Shown here piece by piece: positions 10,640-20,720 of a DNA stretch of 64,000 nt. Position numbers and translations under genes: made by a program. Position 1 is the first letter of the stretch, and each line of letters opens with the position of its first letter. This DNA is from Bactericera cockerelli (Eukaryota; Arthropoda; Insecta; Hemiptera; Triozidae): assembly GCA_024516035.1 (NCBI GenBank), contig CM044963.1:24240935-24304934 (forward strand). Reading direction: 5' to 3'. Under the pieces are notes generated by a model, which saw nothing but the letters and a program-made list of their open reading frames with translations, was not told the DNA's origin and made no database searches.

Positions 10640-10846
10640 TTTCAACAGCTAGGTCATCTCGAGACGGGGATGTTACCCTTCATTCGCAGGAAACTGACAA
10701 ATCTGATACCCAAATTAACCTTACCCCGCCTGGGTTGGGCCGGAATGCCAGCATCACGAAGTCTTCACCTCGCTGGACGTTGCTAAAAAATGCGGTGATC
10801 CTACGATAACCGGTGCATTCAACGCGCCATCGACGCTGACAAAATG
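10640..10846 (+). repeat. Repeat D (+), long copy
   Basis: TCAACAGCTAGGTCATCTCG, TTACCCTTCATTCGCAGGAA, CCCCGCCTGGGTTGGGCCGG, AATGCCAGCATCACGAAGTC, CACCTCGCTGGACGTTGCTA, GATCCTACGATAACCGGTGC and CAACGCGCCATCGACGCTG. One of the three most complete copies (also 25665 and 44853). Confidence 0.7.
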
Positions 10847-10991
10847 ACACTGTAAATACCTACACCATTTTTATTATAAAGACGATCAAGTTACTGTTGC
10901 AAATGTTTCCAGGTTCCTACTCTAGAAATCCTGGCTATTTTCGACCCAACCTAGCCAGAGTAAGATTTATTTGGGTATTAGCTGTTTGTAA

Positions 10992-11196
10992 TGGCGAAAA
11001 TAATAGACGTTTTTTTAATACCTCTGTGGCGCTACGTCTCGGATTGCGTACTGTCTAAGGGAGAAATTAATAGACAAAATCGAGAAGTTAAGTCATTGCT
11101 TAGCATAGATTTTCCCTATCTAAGTCAGTACGCAATCTTGAACTCAGCGCCACAGAGGTGGCATAAGCACTCGTCTGCTGGAATAAAATATCGCGG
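10992..11196. mobile_element. MITE-K, palindromic copy
   Basis: The left arm has AATAGACGTTTTTTTAATAC, CTCTGTGGCGCTACGTCTCG and GATTGCGTACTGTCTAAGGG. The right arm is the inverse: CCCTATCTAAGTCAGTACGC, then CAGCGCCACAGAGGTGGCAT. The spacer is about 60 bp. The arms match the interior of 6471-6613. Confidence 0.65.
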
Positions 11197-11655
11197 GTTT
11201 TTGAAACCCAAAATTCGCAATTTGAAGCTCACAAGTATAATTATTACGTATAAAGTAAGCAGTATTAGTCCAAAAAACCTTTCATCTGGTTCAAAAGTTC
11301 TACAGTCTAAAACTATCGGTGCATTACTAAACACCGTCGAGTATTTCGAATTTTCGGTTGGGTGACCATGAGAGGATAATGGCTGAAGCGTAATATTTCC
11401 CAAAAGGTTCACTCAATTTTACACTCTCCAAAACAACTTTATTTTATCAGTGTATGAATAGGATCATTTTTTTAATTGCTTTGTTTTAAAATTGGTCTGT
11501 TATTTAACGCGAATAATTTGGGGCTAAAAAACTGAAAGTTGTACTTCGTAAAAGTCATAAATAATAAATATCAATGGGTATCAAAAGTTCTTTTTGCAGC
11601 AATTAGTTTCTACATTTTTGAGGGATATAACTATCTAAGTATCACTTTTGTTCGT
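11197..11655. other. No gene seen
   Basis: Overlapping plus (10991-11365) and minus (11125-11412) frames run through the MITE and its flank. Neither shows a domain. Confidence 0.4.

Positions 11656-11701
<46 letters not shown>
11656..11701. repeat. GT then GA microsatellite
   Basis: About 12 GT units pass directly into about 11 GA units. Confidence 0.95.
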
Positions 11702-11702
<1 letters not shown>

Positions 11703-11812
11703 TGTCAGCAATACTAAACATCATTTACAGCAACAACCTTTTTTTCTGAAAGGGGTAGGGTAGTTTCATATTCAAAATTTCATGTTTCTACAACGCGATT
11801 ATTTTATTATTC

Positions 11813-11971
11813 TTTCCCGGTAGCTTAGTGGTGAAGGGGTTTGTGTGGAATCCAGAGGTCTTGGGTTCAAAACCCAGCCGGGACCAAATAATAATACGTC
11901 TTGGGCTTACTGCTAGAATAATGGGACTTCATAGTCCTAGTCGGACAGTATAAATGAGGCGATATTATTAT
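11813..11971 (+). repeat. SINE-B (+), shorter copy
   Basis: TCCCGGTAGCTTAGTGGTGA, GAGGTCTTGGGTTCAAAACC, CAGCCGGGACC, then TACGTCTTGGGCTTACTGCT and TAAATGAGGCGATATTATTA. The ATGACA...TTACCACA segment of other copies is missing. Confidence 0.8.
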
Positions 11972-12064
11972 ATTGTTGCTCTCTCATGATTCTGGTGAAC
12001 CCTGTATAGGTTGGAAAATACCCCAGGGTCATCTTGTCTTCGCTGTGTTTCATATTTAATTAAG

Positions 12065-12330
12065 TTTGGGAAGGCAAAAACAAGTAAGACAAGATAGAAC
12101 AAAATTCGGGAGGAGAAACGAAAGGAAGTGAGAAGTAGGAAATGAGAAGGAGAAGGAAAAGGAAAAGAAAAAAGAGAGAAGGAGAGATGGAGAGAAGGAG
12201 AGCAGGAGTGAACGAGAGAAGGAGTGAAGGAGAGAAGGAGAGTTGGAGAGAAGAAGAGAAGGAGTGAAAGAGAGAAGGAGAGAAGGAGAAAAGGAGAGAA
12301 AGAGAAAAGGAGGGAAAGAGCGAAGGAGAG
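12065..12330. repeat. Purine minisatellite
   Basis: Repeats of GAGAGAAGGAGTGAAGGA in a GGAGAAGGA background. The frames on either strand are repeat translations. Confidence 0.85.
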
Positions 12331-12805
12331 ACCAAAAAAACAATACGTTTATATACCAAGTATGTTATTACCGTGGCCGTATTGGATCTAACCACCACAT
12401 ATTTTCCATGAATTGCAATAAGAGTACAGAAACTTTTAACTCACTTCATTCGTATGGGCGGTTCAGAAACATGTCAAATACTAACAGAGAAACAAAGAGA
12501 CTTCACTCATCCGACATTAGTTTTGATTGAATTAGACATGGGCGGAAATTTGAACATCAGAGCCTCGAGGAACACAGCAGAGAGACAAACAATAATTTAA
12601 TAAACCGTCACAATATTACCTTTCACACCTAATAAACAACGAGCCCGATGGAGCGAGAAATGTTGAGAAATTTTTCCCCATAGAACTGCTAAAATAAATG
12701 AACTGAATCTAACAGCACATGATAATTGGAGAGGAGGAAGAGAAAGATGACAGTGGAGGGAAGGAGAGGAGGAGGAGAATGAGTGGAAACAGTGGTAGGT
12801 AGGTA
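12331..12805. other. No gene seen
   Basis: Unremarkable AT-rich sequence with a purine patch at 12728-12790 and a GGTAGGTAGGTA run near 12795. Confidence 0.4.
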
Positions 12806-12865
12806 GGTAAGGGTTGGGTGGAAGAAATTGCCAAAGGCAATAACCCCGCCTTTCAGTTAGGACAT
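12806..12865 (+). repeat. Repeat G, truncated
   Basis: GGGTTGGGTGGAAGAAATTG, CCAAAGGCAATAACCCCGCC, then TTTCAGTTAGGACA. It is cut short by SINE-C. Confidence 0.7.
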
Positions 12866-12869
12866 GTGT

Positions 12870-13016
12870 ATAAACTCGTAGTCAAGTGGTTAAAGCGTTA
12901 GTCTGGTAATCCAGGTAGCGTAGGGATCCGTCGGTTTGAATTCCACCCTGTGTTTGTTTGTCTGTTTGTATAAATGTATGTCCTTATTGATAGACTGTAA
13001 AATAATAATAATAAGA
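12870..13016 (+). repeat. SINE-C head with a different tail
   Basis: TAGTCAAGTGGTTAAAGCGT, TCTGGTAATCCAGGTAGCGT and GGATCCGTCGGTTTGAATTC match the family C head. The tail is instead TAAATGTATGTCCTTATTGA ending in an AATAATAAT run, unlike the CACTAAAGAG tail of other copies. Confidence 0.7.
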
Positions 13017-13162
13017 AGGAAAATAATAAGGCCAGCGTTCCTGTCTTCCCTTAGAATCAAATGAAATCGAATCTCACTCACAGAAAAAATTATTCGCAAC
13101 AATTTGCAACACTCTTTAAGTCTCCATTGAATATTGGAAACAAAATGTTGCACCCAACTGAA

Positions 13163-13232
13163 CTCAGAAGCCTGATCGATTAGGTGGTAGACTCGTAGTC
13201 TGGGGGTCTGTGGTTTGAATGCCAAGTTAGAC
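13163..13232 (+). repeat. SINE-A-like head fragment
   Basis: AACTCAGAAGCCTGATCGAT, TAGGTGGTAGACTCGTAGTC and GGGTCTGTGGTTTGAATGCC. A diverged tRNA-like head. Confidence 0.5.
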
Positions 13233-13254
13233 AAAAAAAAATTAAAGAAACAAA

Positions 13255-13426
13255 AAGCGTGGATTAAAAGAGATTGCCACAGGCAATAACCCCGCCTTTT
13301 AGGTAGGACGTTAGCTTAAGTCTCTTTTTTGTTATTATTTCTTTGTTCAATATACTAAACTTATTATTTCTTTATTTTTCATTGTATTTTACTGTTAATA
13401 TTTTTGTCTTACTTAATAAAGCACAA
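13255..13426 (+). repeat. Repeat G, retroelement-type 3' tail
   Basis: AGAGATTGCCACAGGCAATA, ACCCCGCCTTTTAGGTAGGA, then an AT-rich stretch ending TTAATAAAGCACAA (polyadenylation-like signal). It abuts the poly-T that is the poly-A tail of the minus-strand LINE, so two retro-inserted sequences meet tail to tail here. Confidence 0.7.
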
Positions 13427-16400
13427 TTTTTTTTTTTTTTTTTTTTTTTTTTTCGAATTTGGCCTTCAAGGACCGCGTTAAACAACATAATAGCATGTGG
13501 AATGAAAAAAAGGTGTATAAAATCAATAAAAATAATTAAAAGGAATTGAAAAAAAAAAAAATTAAAGAGTACTACTTTCTTCTGCCAATCCTACTTCGTT
13601 GATGATCTTCTTCTTTTCTTTTATACCAATAGATCTTCATTCTTTCACTATGCTGCTCCTTTCGCTCTTTCGTCCACACTGCGCCTCCAGTTCTCCTCTT
13701 CTTCTCCACAAAACCTTGAAATTGTTCTATTTTATCTCTCATTGTGTCTCTATTGTTGATGTCTTCACTGCTGATGTTCATTTCGAGCATGTCCGCATTT
13801 ACTTTCTTAAACCAAGTTATTTGAGTTTTGGGGTTATTGTCAAAGAACGTAAAGATTTTCTTGGTCAATCGATCTTCCTTCATCCTTTTCAAATGTGCAT
13901 AAAAACTCACTCTTCTTTTTCTCATGGTATCTCCTATTTTCTCAACTTTTTCGTAAACCTCTTTGTTACTCCTTAGTTTCCATATCCCATTGTCAAATCT
14001 TGGACCAATGACTCTTCTAATTATTTTTCTTTCTCTTTTGGCTATATATTCCATTTCTTTATTAGTGTTCATTGCCAAACATTCCGAGGCATATAGGCAC
14101 TCTGGCTTGATAACAGTGTTGTAGTGTCTAACTTTAGCGTTGATTGAGATACACTTCTTATTGTATACATTTTTAGTGAGTTGGAATGCCCTTTCCATTT
14201 TTCTAATCCTTGCTTTATTTGCTTCTTTATCCAGGGCATTTGGTTCTATGATTTCACCCAGATATTTAAATTTGTTCACTTTCTTGATCTTTCCATACTT
14301 CAAGTCTAAATGATTGGGACATTCTTTAGCATCTGTTAAAAATTCTGTTTTTTCGAATGATATTTGTAGACCAGCTTTTTCTGCTACTTCCTTTAGTGCA
14401 TCAATTTGTCTAATGGCATCTTCTATGCTTTCCGCTAGTATTGCCAAATCATCCGCAAAAGCAAGACAATCAATCTCTAATTCGTCTTTATTTCTGCCAA
14501 GTCTTACTTTTCTGATTCCATCCTCTTCCATTTTCTTTCTCCACTCTCGTATCACTTTCTCTAGCATGCAGTTAAATAATAAGGGTGATAATCCATCTCC
14601 TTGTCTTAATCCTGTTTTGATCTTGAAAGAATCTGACAGTTCTCCCTGAAACTTTACTTTTGAGTATGATTCTGTCAAAGTGTCCTTAATTATTGCAAGT
14701 GTCTTTTTATCAGTCCCAAACTCTTCTAGGGTATTAAATAGGCTGTCTCTGTCTACGGAATCATATGCCTTCTTAAAATCAACGAATGTTACATATATGT
14801 TTTTTCCTCTAAGTTTCCTATATCTTATAATTAGTTTTAAATTTAAAATTTGCTCTACACAAGATCTTCCTTTCCTGAAGCCGCCTTGGTATTCTCCTAT
14901 TTCCTTGTCGAGTTGGGTTTCCAGTCTGTTTTGAAGGGCTTTAGATAGAATTTTATATGTAACCGGCAGTAGGGAGATACCTCTATAATTATTAGCATCA
15001 CTTTTGTCACCTTTTTTAAATATAGGATGTATGAGGGCAGTTTTCCACTCTTCCGGTATTTGTTCATGATTCCAGATTTCCTTTATCATTCTACATAACT
15101 TTTCATGGGTTAAATCATCTGCGTTTTTCCACATTTCTGCAACAACCATGTCTTCACCTGGGGCTTTGTTATTTTTAAGGTCTTTAATAATTTCCTTGAT
15201 TTCTGATATTGATGGAGCTTCTGAGTCTTCGTTAGTAAATTTTGATGTTGTTTGAGGAAATTTTTCTTTGGGCTCTTCACAGTTGAGTAGTTGTTCAAAA
15301 TATTTTGCTAGAATATTACAATTCTCTTCATTGTTCATTGCCAGCTTACCATTAGTGTCCTTGAAACAAAGGTTGGGTGCTTCGTATTTCTGCAGTTTTT
15401 TCTTAAACGTTCCATAAAATGATCTTGTCTTATTTTTTCTAAAGTCTTCGTCCATCTGTTCTAGTTGCTTCTTTTCAAAAGTTCTTTTAGTTGATCTAAT
15501 CGTTTTTGAAGCCAAAGTTCTTTCTTTGCGAAAAATTTCATAATCTGAGTCTTTCTTTGATGAATGCCATTTCTTCCACGCTGCAAGTCTTTTCTCTATT
15601 GCTTCTTCACAGTTTTCATCCCACCAATCATGCTTCTTCCTTTTCTTCATTTCTGCAACATGAAAAGCTGATCTCAACATACCCTCCTTAATGTCTGTCC
15701 AATCATCCGAGCTAATTTCTAGGTGTTGACGGTATTCTATTTTATTTTCTTTCAGAATGTTAACATCTATCTTTCGAGTCTTCTGTAATACATTCGTCCT
15801 ATTTCTTTGTGGTAGAAGATTAAGTTTTATTGTTGATAGATAGTGGTCAGTCTCGATGTTAGCTCCTTTTCTTACTTTGACGTTTAACAATTCCTTTTGA
15901 TTGCAGTGAGTAATGGCTACATGGTCTATTTGAAACTCTCCTAGGCTTTTATTGGGTGATTTCCAGGTTTTTTGTTTTCTTGGGAGCTTCTTGAAATTGG
16001 TAGACATTAGTTTAAGGTTGAATCCTTTGCATAGCTCAATCAACCTCTCCCCATTTCTATTGGTTCTTTTATGAGCCGGGAAATCTCCAACTGTCTTTTG
16101 GTATTTCTTTTCTTTTCCAATTTGAGCATTAAAATCTCCCATAAGTATCTTGACATTAGATGTTGGAACTTGAGACATTTCATATTCTAAAGATTCCCAG
16201 TAGGTATCAACTTTTTGTGGGTTCTTTTTGTTGTCATTATTAATTGGTGCATGGCAGTTTATGAGAGTGTAGGTTTTGTTGAGACTTCTGAGGGTTAGGA
16301 GAGCAAGTCGTTCATTTGGTGATTTGAAATCAATTATTGAATGGACAATTTTTGAGTGTATAATGAAACCAGTTCCAAGATGGGGCATTCCTCGTCCGCA

Positions 16401-17097
16401 TGGATTCCATCCTTTTTTCCCTTTAAATATCCTGTATCCTTCATAATCCATAATATCTTCATCAGTGAATCTAGTTTCCTGTAGGGCACAGATCAACAAG
16501 TTGTACTCTTTCAGTACTTTGGTCAGTTGTTTTAATTTACCAGCTTTTAAAAGGGAGTTTACATTCAGGGTTTCAAAATACTGAATTGATTTCTTCTTTG
16601 TTTTAATTGGTTTTGAATTTCTTGAACGACATGGTGTTTCAGGCTCTCCAGAATCCGATGGCCTGAGGGCGCCGCGTGTAGCGACGGAGGATTGGTTACC
16701 TCCTGGAGTAGTTTTTTCCGTGGGTGAACTTTCCATCATGTATAAGTTGTTTGAAATTCAGGGGGGAAATGATATTTCATATCATTTCGAATTTAAAACT
16801 GAGGTTGTAAGCTCCAGAGTTTTAACTCAGCCGCCCCTTACATGGGGACAGACGCTGTTTGTGGCCGTTCCTCTGGAAAGCAGACGCCACGGTATTGGGG
16901 ATTCTCCTTACTCTCTCTCTCATAGCCGCTCCTCTGGAGTACAGACGCTAGGAAAGAGAGGTGTAGCCGCCCATTCTGGGATCAGACGCTACAGGGGATT
17001 CTCCCCGGGTGTCCCGTTTTATGTCGCCTCTTACGACAGGGTGGTAACTAACCCGTGGACTATTCTTACACCGGTTACCACACGGTTACCACACGGT
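13427..17097 (-). mobile_element. RTE-like non-LTR retrotransposon (LINE)
   Basis: About 3.7 kb on the minus strand. The 5' leader (17097-16740) carries GTCGTAAGAGGCGACATAAA, then three imperfect modules pairing AGCGTCTG with a GGGCGGCT or GGAGCGGCT block. One uninterrupted ORF follows, then about 118 bp of 3' UTR and a 27-base poly-A (T run at 13427-13453). No LTRs are present. I could not identify a clean target-site duplication. The right flank is a SINE-A tail fragment; the left flank is the end of repeat G. The long intact ORF suggests a young, possibly active copy. Confidence 0.85.
13572..16739 (-). CDS. LINE endonuclease/reverse transcriptase
   Basis: The 1055-residue protein of the retrotransposon, which would nick target DNA and copy its own RNA there. 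About residues 53-300 form an apurinic-type endonuclease domain: LNVNSL near 58, QETRF with the metal-binding Glu at 88, GTGFIIH near 122, MGDFN with Asp at 202, and QIDH and ETDHY near 270-300. A charged linker follows (about 360-480). Reverse transcriptase spans about 515-850: IHPIFKKGD near 570, YRGISLLP near 585, GFRKGRSC near 620, FVDFKKAYDSVD with Asp at 654, GLRQGDGLSP near 710, and FADD at 761-764 in place of the common YADD. A thumb-like region and a basic C-terminus follow, without an RNase H or zinc knuckle that I can see. The start is the first of two Met codons; the second lies next to it. Clade assignment to RTE is by resemblance only. Confidence 0.9.
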   Translation of the reverse strand: MMESSPTEKTTPGGNQSSVATRGALRPSDSGEPETPCRSRNSKPIKTKKKSIQYFETLNVNSLLKAGKLKQLTKVLKEYNLLICALQETRFTDEDIMDYEGYRIFKGKKGWNPCGRGMPHLGTGFIIHSKIVHSIIDFKSPNERLALLTLRSLNKTYTLINCHAPINNDNKKNPQKVDTYWESLEYEMSQVPTSNVKILMGDFNAQIGKEKKYQKTVGDFPAHKRTNRNGERLIELCKGFNLKLMSTNFKKLPRKQKTWKSPNKSLGEFQIDHVAITHCNQKELLNVKVRKGANIETDHYLSTIKLNLLPQRNRTNVLQKTRKIDVNILKENKIEYRQHLEISSDDWTDIKEGMLRSAFHVAEMKKRKKHDWWDENCEEAIEKRLAAWKKWHSSKKDSDYEIFRKERTLASKTIRSTKRTFEKKQLEQMDEDFRKNKTRSFYGTFKKKLQKYEAPNLCFKDTNGKLAMNNEENCNILAKYFEQLLNCEEPKEKFPQTTSKFTNEDSEAPSISEIKEIIKDLKNNKAPGEDMVVAEMWKNADDLTHEKLCRMIKEIWNHEQIPEEWKTALIHPIFKKGDKSDANNYRGISLLPVTYKILSKALQNRLETQLDKEIGEYQGGFRKGRSCVEQILNLKLIIRYRKLRGKNIYVTFVDFKKAYDSVDRDSLFNTLEEFGTDKKTLAIIKDTLTESYSKVKFQGELSDSFKIKTGLRQGDGLSPLLFNCMLEKVIREWRKKMEEDGIRKVRLGRNKDELEIDCLAFADDLAILAESIEDAIRQIDALKEVAEKAGLQISFEKTEFLTDAKECPNHLDLKYGKIKKVNKFKYLGEIIEPNALDKEANKARIRKMERAFQLTKNVYNKKCISINAKVRHYNTVIKPECLYASECLAMNTNKEMEYIAKRERKIIRRVIGPRFDNGIWKLRSNKEVYEKVEKIGDTMRKRRVSFYAHLKRMKEDRLTKKIFTFFDNNPKTQITWFKKVNADMLEMNISSEDINNRDTMRDKIEQFQGFVEKKRRTGGAVWTKERKEQHSERMKIYWYKRKEEDHQRSRIGRRK

Positions 17098-17100
17098 TAA

Positions 17101-17151
17101 GTTTGAATGATTCTGATATCACGACTGTGATTAATACGAATAATATGATAA
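17101..17151 (+). repeat. SINE-A tail fragment
   Basis: GTTTGAATGATTCTGATATC, then GACTGTGATTAATACGAATA, the 3' tail of family A without a head. It sits directly at the 5' end of the LINE, so the LINE may have inserted into or next to a SINE-A. Confidence 0.55.
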
Positions 17152-17312
17152 CCTAAAATAATAGAAAGAGTGGGAAAAAGAGGAACAAACAAGGTAGAAA
17201 AGGAAGATATTAAAAGGAAAAACAAAAATATATAATATATAGACAATAATAACAGGAAGACAAACAGAGGAAGCTGTGTCTTTAGTTTTCATTATTTTCG
17301 AGAATGTCTATA

Positions 17313-17400
17313 CAGGGTGGCTCAAAGCGAGACGTGGTAGGACATTTTGATTTTTGGACAGTTTTGAGAAAGATAAATTAGGTATTTACAAAAAAGAGAC
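17313..17400 (+). repeat. Solo CAGGGTG-type element end
   Basis: TATACAGGGTGGCTCAAAGC begins a terminus like those of the mariner-type elements in this window. The opposite end was not found. Confidence 0.4.
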
Positions 17401-17536
17401 AGAACAAAATGAGAAGCAGGAATTACTACTAACGAATATCTATGTTCGTCAAATAAAAAAGACCATTGTCGGGTCCTCCTGCATTATAATTATGTATAAT
17501 CGCACCTGGAAATAATCTCGTGTAAAGTTTGTAAGT

Positions 17537-17715
17537 TAGTTGGGTGGAAGAGATTGCTTATGAATAACCCCGCCCTATAGTTAGGACAGATAAATATATT
17601 TTGTTTATTTTTTTCTTATTTATATTATTAATAGTGTCAATTTTATGTTTAATTTTTACCATTACTTGTCTGTATACGAGTTCTACTAATAAAGAGTTTC
17701 TAAATAAAAAAATAA
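17537..17715 (+). repeat. Repeat G
   Basis: GTTGGGTGGAAGAGATTGCT, then GAATAACCCCGCCCTATAGT and TAGGACAG, an AT-rich part, then CTAATAAAGAGTTTC and an A-rich end. The left half of the hairpin is eroded (TGCTTATGA). Confidence 0.65.
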
Positions 17716-17805
17716 AGTTTGGTTCTCCTGATAACAGCTCTGATCCCTCCTCGAAGCCACGGGACCTTCAGAATTTTCCCGAATCTCAAGTGGGTGTGTG
17801 CTTGA

Positions 17806-17860
17806 TTACTTCCGAGAAATTTCTAATATTAGAAATCGGAAGTATTTTTACTTTCTTTCT
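17806..17860 (-). repeat. Repeat I terminal hairpin
   Basis: ATTACTTCCGAGAAATTTCT, then AATATTAGAAATCGGAAGTA. The same hairpin starts the long minus copy at 32595. Confidence 0.6.
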
Positions 17861-18864
17861 TTTAATGTGTGTCCTTCCATTTCACAAGAAAAACCAGCGG
17901 CCCTCTCCTGCTACTTACCCCATGAACCGTGTTAGGCACGAATTCTTGTCACACTCACACAGATCCTCAACTATTTTATTTTGTCTTTTATTGTTTTATT
18001 CCATGAACAAGACTTGACTTGAAATCCACTGCCCTTAACAATTGTATTGCCAAGCCCAGGAGTGTTTTAAGATGATGAGCTATTTATTGCACATTGCATA
18101 GACACACTGTTGAACGGCGCGCATACAATTTTAAATTTCGTCTCCATTGTAGAGGCCATTCATGATTAAGAAAGTGATAGATGTATCACATTTCTATGGA
18201 TGTACTTATCTGTTATTATTTTATAATCATTTGATATCTATAATTCATAACTTTATACGTAGGAGAAACCAACAAACTACTGTATCAAAGGTATAAACAA
18301 AATTATTTAAGTAGATATATTTTCTAAGATCTTGTTACATATATTATATCTCCCAGTAATTTGTAAGGAGTTAGGTACCATACTTTCCTTACCTGAACTT
18401 ATCTATATACCTACATTATGTTACTGTATACTTATTACCAGTTTTTAACTATAATTAATATCTCTTTGCATTCGTATTAATTTTAAAACTTTGACTTTGT
18501 ATAATGTAATAAATATTTTTAAGTCTCATGTATCTAAATATTATTATGTAAGTACAATAAAAACAAATTCAATTCAATTCAAGTGAGTTCAATATTATTT
18601 TGTGTTATACATGATTCTTAAAAATAAGTTTTATCTATCGAATTTTAGGTACTACTAGAACTTATGAACTAATTATTAAAATAAGATTTTCCAGACTAAC
18701 CCATTAACAATGCGTTGGATTTAACAACATGAATTTTTTTTTAAATAGATTGCAAGAAAGATTGAAATAGATTATTAATTATGCCCTATTAGCCACAAAA
18801 TATATAATGGCACTATAACGCACATGTATTGTATTTATACAGATTCGTCAAAGGGAATTTTATA
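17861..18864. other. No gene; repeat L fragment inside
   Basis: 18085-18140 (TTGCACATTGCATAGACACA then GGCGCGCATACAATTTTAAA) matches 55000-55050 on the opposite strand. The rest is AT-rich; an AATTC run lies near 18570. Confidence 0.45.
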
Positions 18865-19693
18865 CAGAGTGGGGCAAAAGTCTGGAAACACCTGAATAAC
18901 TTTCGAATGGCTTCTTCGGTAAAATTAAAATTTTGTTAAGTAAACCGGGCAAATAAGACCTTCTTTTAAAGTGGAGTCGATTTTTGTTACCGGCCCCCAT
19001 GTCGGGGCCAGGGGGGCCAACTTCATTTTTTTAAATACGAACCCCCACCTTGCGATACATTTTTGGAAAGGTCTTCAAATAAGAAATACATTAATTTTAT
19101 TTTTTTAATATTAACTGTTTGCAAATGGCGTCCAACTTTGTGTATGCAGTAAAGTCTGGAAACCCCTGAATATCTTTTGAACGGGCTTTCTCAGTAAATT
19201 GAAAACTGTGCACGGTAAGTCGGGGTAATAAGACCTTTCCAAAAATGTATCGCAAGGTGGGGTTTCGTATTTAAAAAAAAATTAAGTTGGCCTCCCTGGC
19301 CCCGACATGGGGGCCGGTAAAAAAAATTCGGTCCCATTCTAATATAAGGTCTAATTACCTAGGATTACCGTACACAATTTTAAATTTACTGTTAAAGCTC
19401 TTTCGAAAGATATTCAGGGGTTTCCAGACTTTACTGCATACACAAAGTTTAACGCAATTTGCACCAATGTATTTCTTATTTAAAAACCTTTCCAAAAATG
19501 TATCGCAAGATGGGGGTTCGTATTTAAAAAAATGAAGTTGGCCCCCCTGGCCCCGACATGGGGGCCGGTAACAAAAATCAACCCCACTCTAAAAGAAGGT
19601 TTTATTAGCCCGGTTTACCATACAAAATTTTAATTTTACTGAAGAAACCATTCGAAAGTTATTCAGGGGTTTCAAGACTTTTGCCCCACCCTG
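18865..19693. mobile_element. Nested foldback (Tc1/mariner-type) element
   Basis: Flanked by TA on both sides. The outer left end is CAGAGTGGGGCAAAAGTCTG; the outer right end, read inward, is CAGGGTGGGGCAAAAGTC. Both continue into ATTCGAAAGTT-like, GGTTTACxxTACAAAATTTT and GGGGCCGGTAACAAAAATC-like blocks for about 230 bp. A second, shorter inverted repeat lies inside (about 19130-19445), with ends reading CAGTAAAGTCTGGAAACCCC. Its left arm includes ACTTTGTGTATGCAG and its right arm CTGCATACACAAAGTTT. The GGCCCCGACATGGGGGCCGG module occurs three times: inverted at the left, direct in the middle and at the right. No transposase is present. Confidence 0.8.
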
Positions 19694-20644
19694 TATAGAG
19701 AAGCACTGTTATTGAAACAGGAGGATATACCCACAACTTCACAAAAAGTGGAAATAATGGAATTAACTATCCACATAATTACTAAAACTGAGATAAAATA
19801 TTACTTCTTGTACGTCCAATTTATTATTTGAGTTCGTCAGTAGCTTTACGTTGTTTGAACTAGAATCGAAAAAAATAATGTGTTTTTTTATTAGAGCATT
19901 CTGCCTTGAAATCTCAATCTGAAAATGAGAATTTGAAAAATAGAATGTAGACCGAAATAATTTTCATTCACTTAATTGAGTGAACAGTATTTTAAAAAGT
20001 TTTATTTTTTCCTTTAAAAAAACTAATGAAACATAGTACAAAATATGACTGTGTTCAACATACAAATTCTTCGTATGTAAACAGCATCCTGCTCCACTTT
20101 TTATGATGTTGAGTATACATACTAGTTTGTTACGTAGGTATATACATTAATGAATACCCGGTATATATATAAATATATAGTATCTCCGTAGGACACAAAC
20201 AAGAGGGAAATATTGACGACAGCAATTGTTGCTGCTGGCACTGTCAGGATAATTTCAATTACATGACAGTAGGACAGAGGCAGATATTAAATACATAGAA
20301 TCTATGTATTTTTCTATGTATTTGCTATACAATACGCTGTATTATAGATTTTATTAAATTTTCTACATTGCATTTGGAATATACAATGAAGGGTGTCCTA
20401 TTTTCAGGGACTCTGTCTGAAAAATTGCAATTTCATGACAGTAGGAAATACTCAATTTTTAAAAACACAATAATTTATTATGAACATAATTATGTACCTA
20501 TAAAATCATCTTCTATGTACTTGCAATGAAATATCTGTTATTAACCACTTTTTTTTTAGGCAGAGTGGTAATGAATTTGGGAAAAGTGTCCTCTTATTCC
20601 AACAGTTGTTATATTGCCATAATTAGTCTAAGTCTCAAAGAAAT
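19694..20644. other. No gene; short dispersed duplications
   Basis: AATTTCAATTACATGACAGT near 20250 recurs as a GCAATTTCATGACAGTAGGA variant near 20425. AT-rich otherwise. Confidence 0.4.
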
Positions 20645-20720
20645 AATGAAAAATTCATGCATTTAGTGGGATTTGAACCTCTATTAACAAAATACCGACT
20701 TAACAACTCGATCGGAAATG
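20645..20720 (-). repeat. tRNA-like SINE head remnant
   Basis: The minus strand has GATCGAGTTGTTAAGTCGGT (A-box-like) and GAGGTTCAAATCCCAC (B box). It lacks a credible acceptor stem. Confidence 0.4.

Noticed and set aside
13599..15691. Plus-strand frames within the LINE
   Set aside because: Antisense shadows of the 1055-codon ORF.
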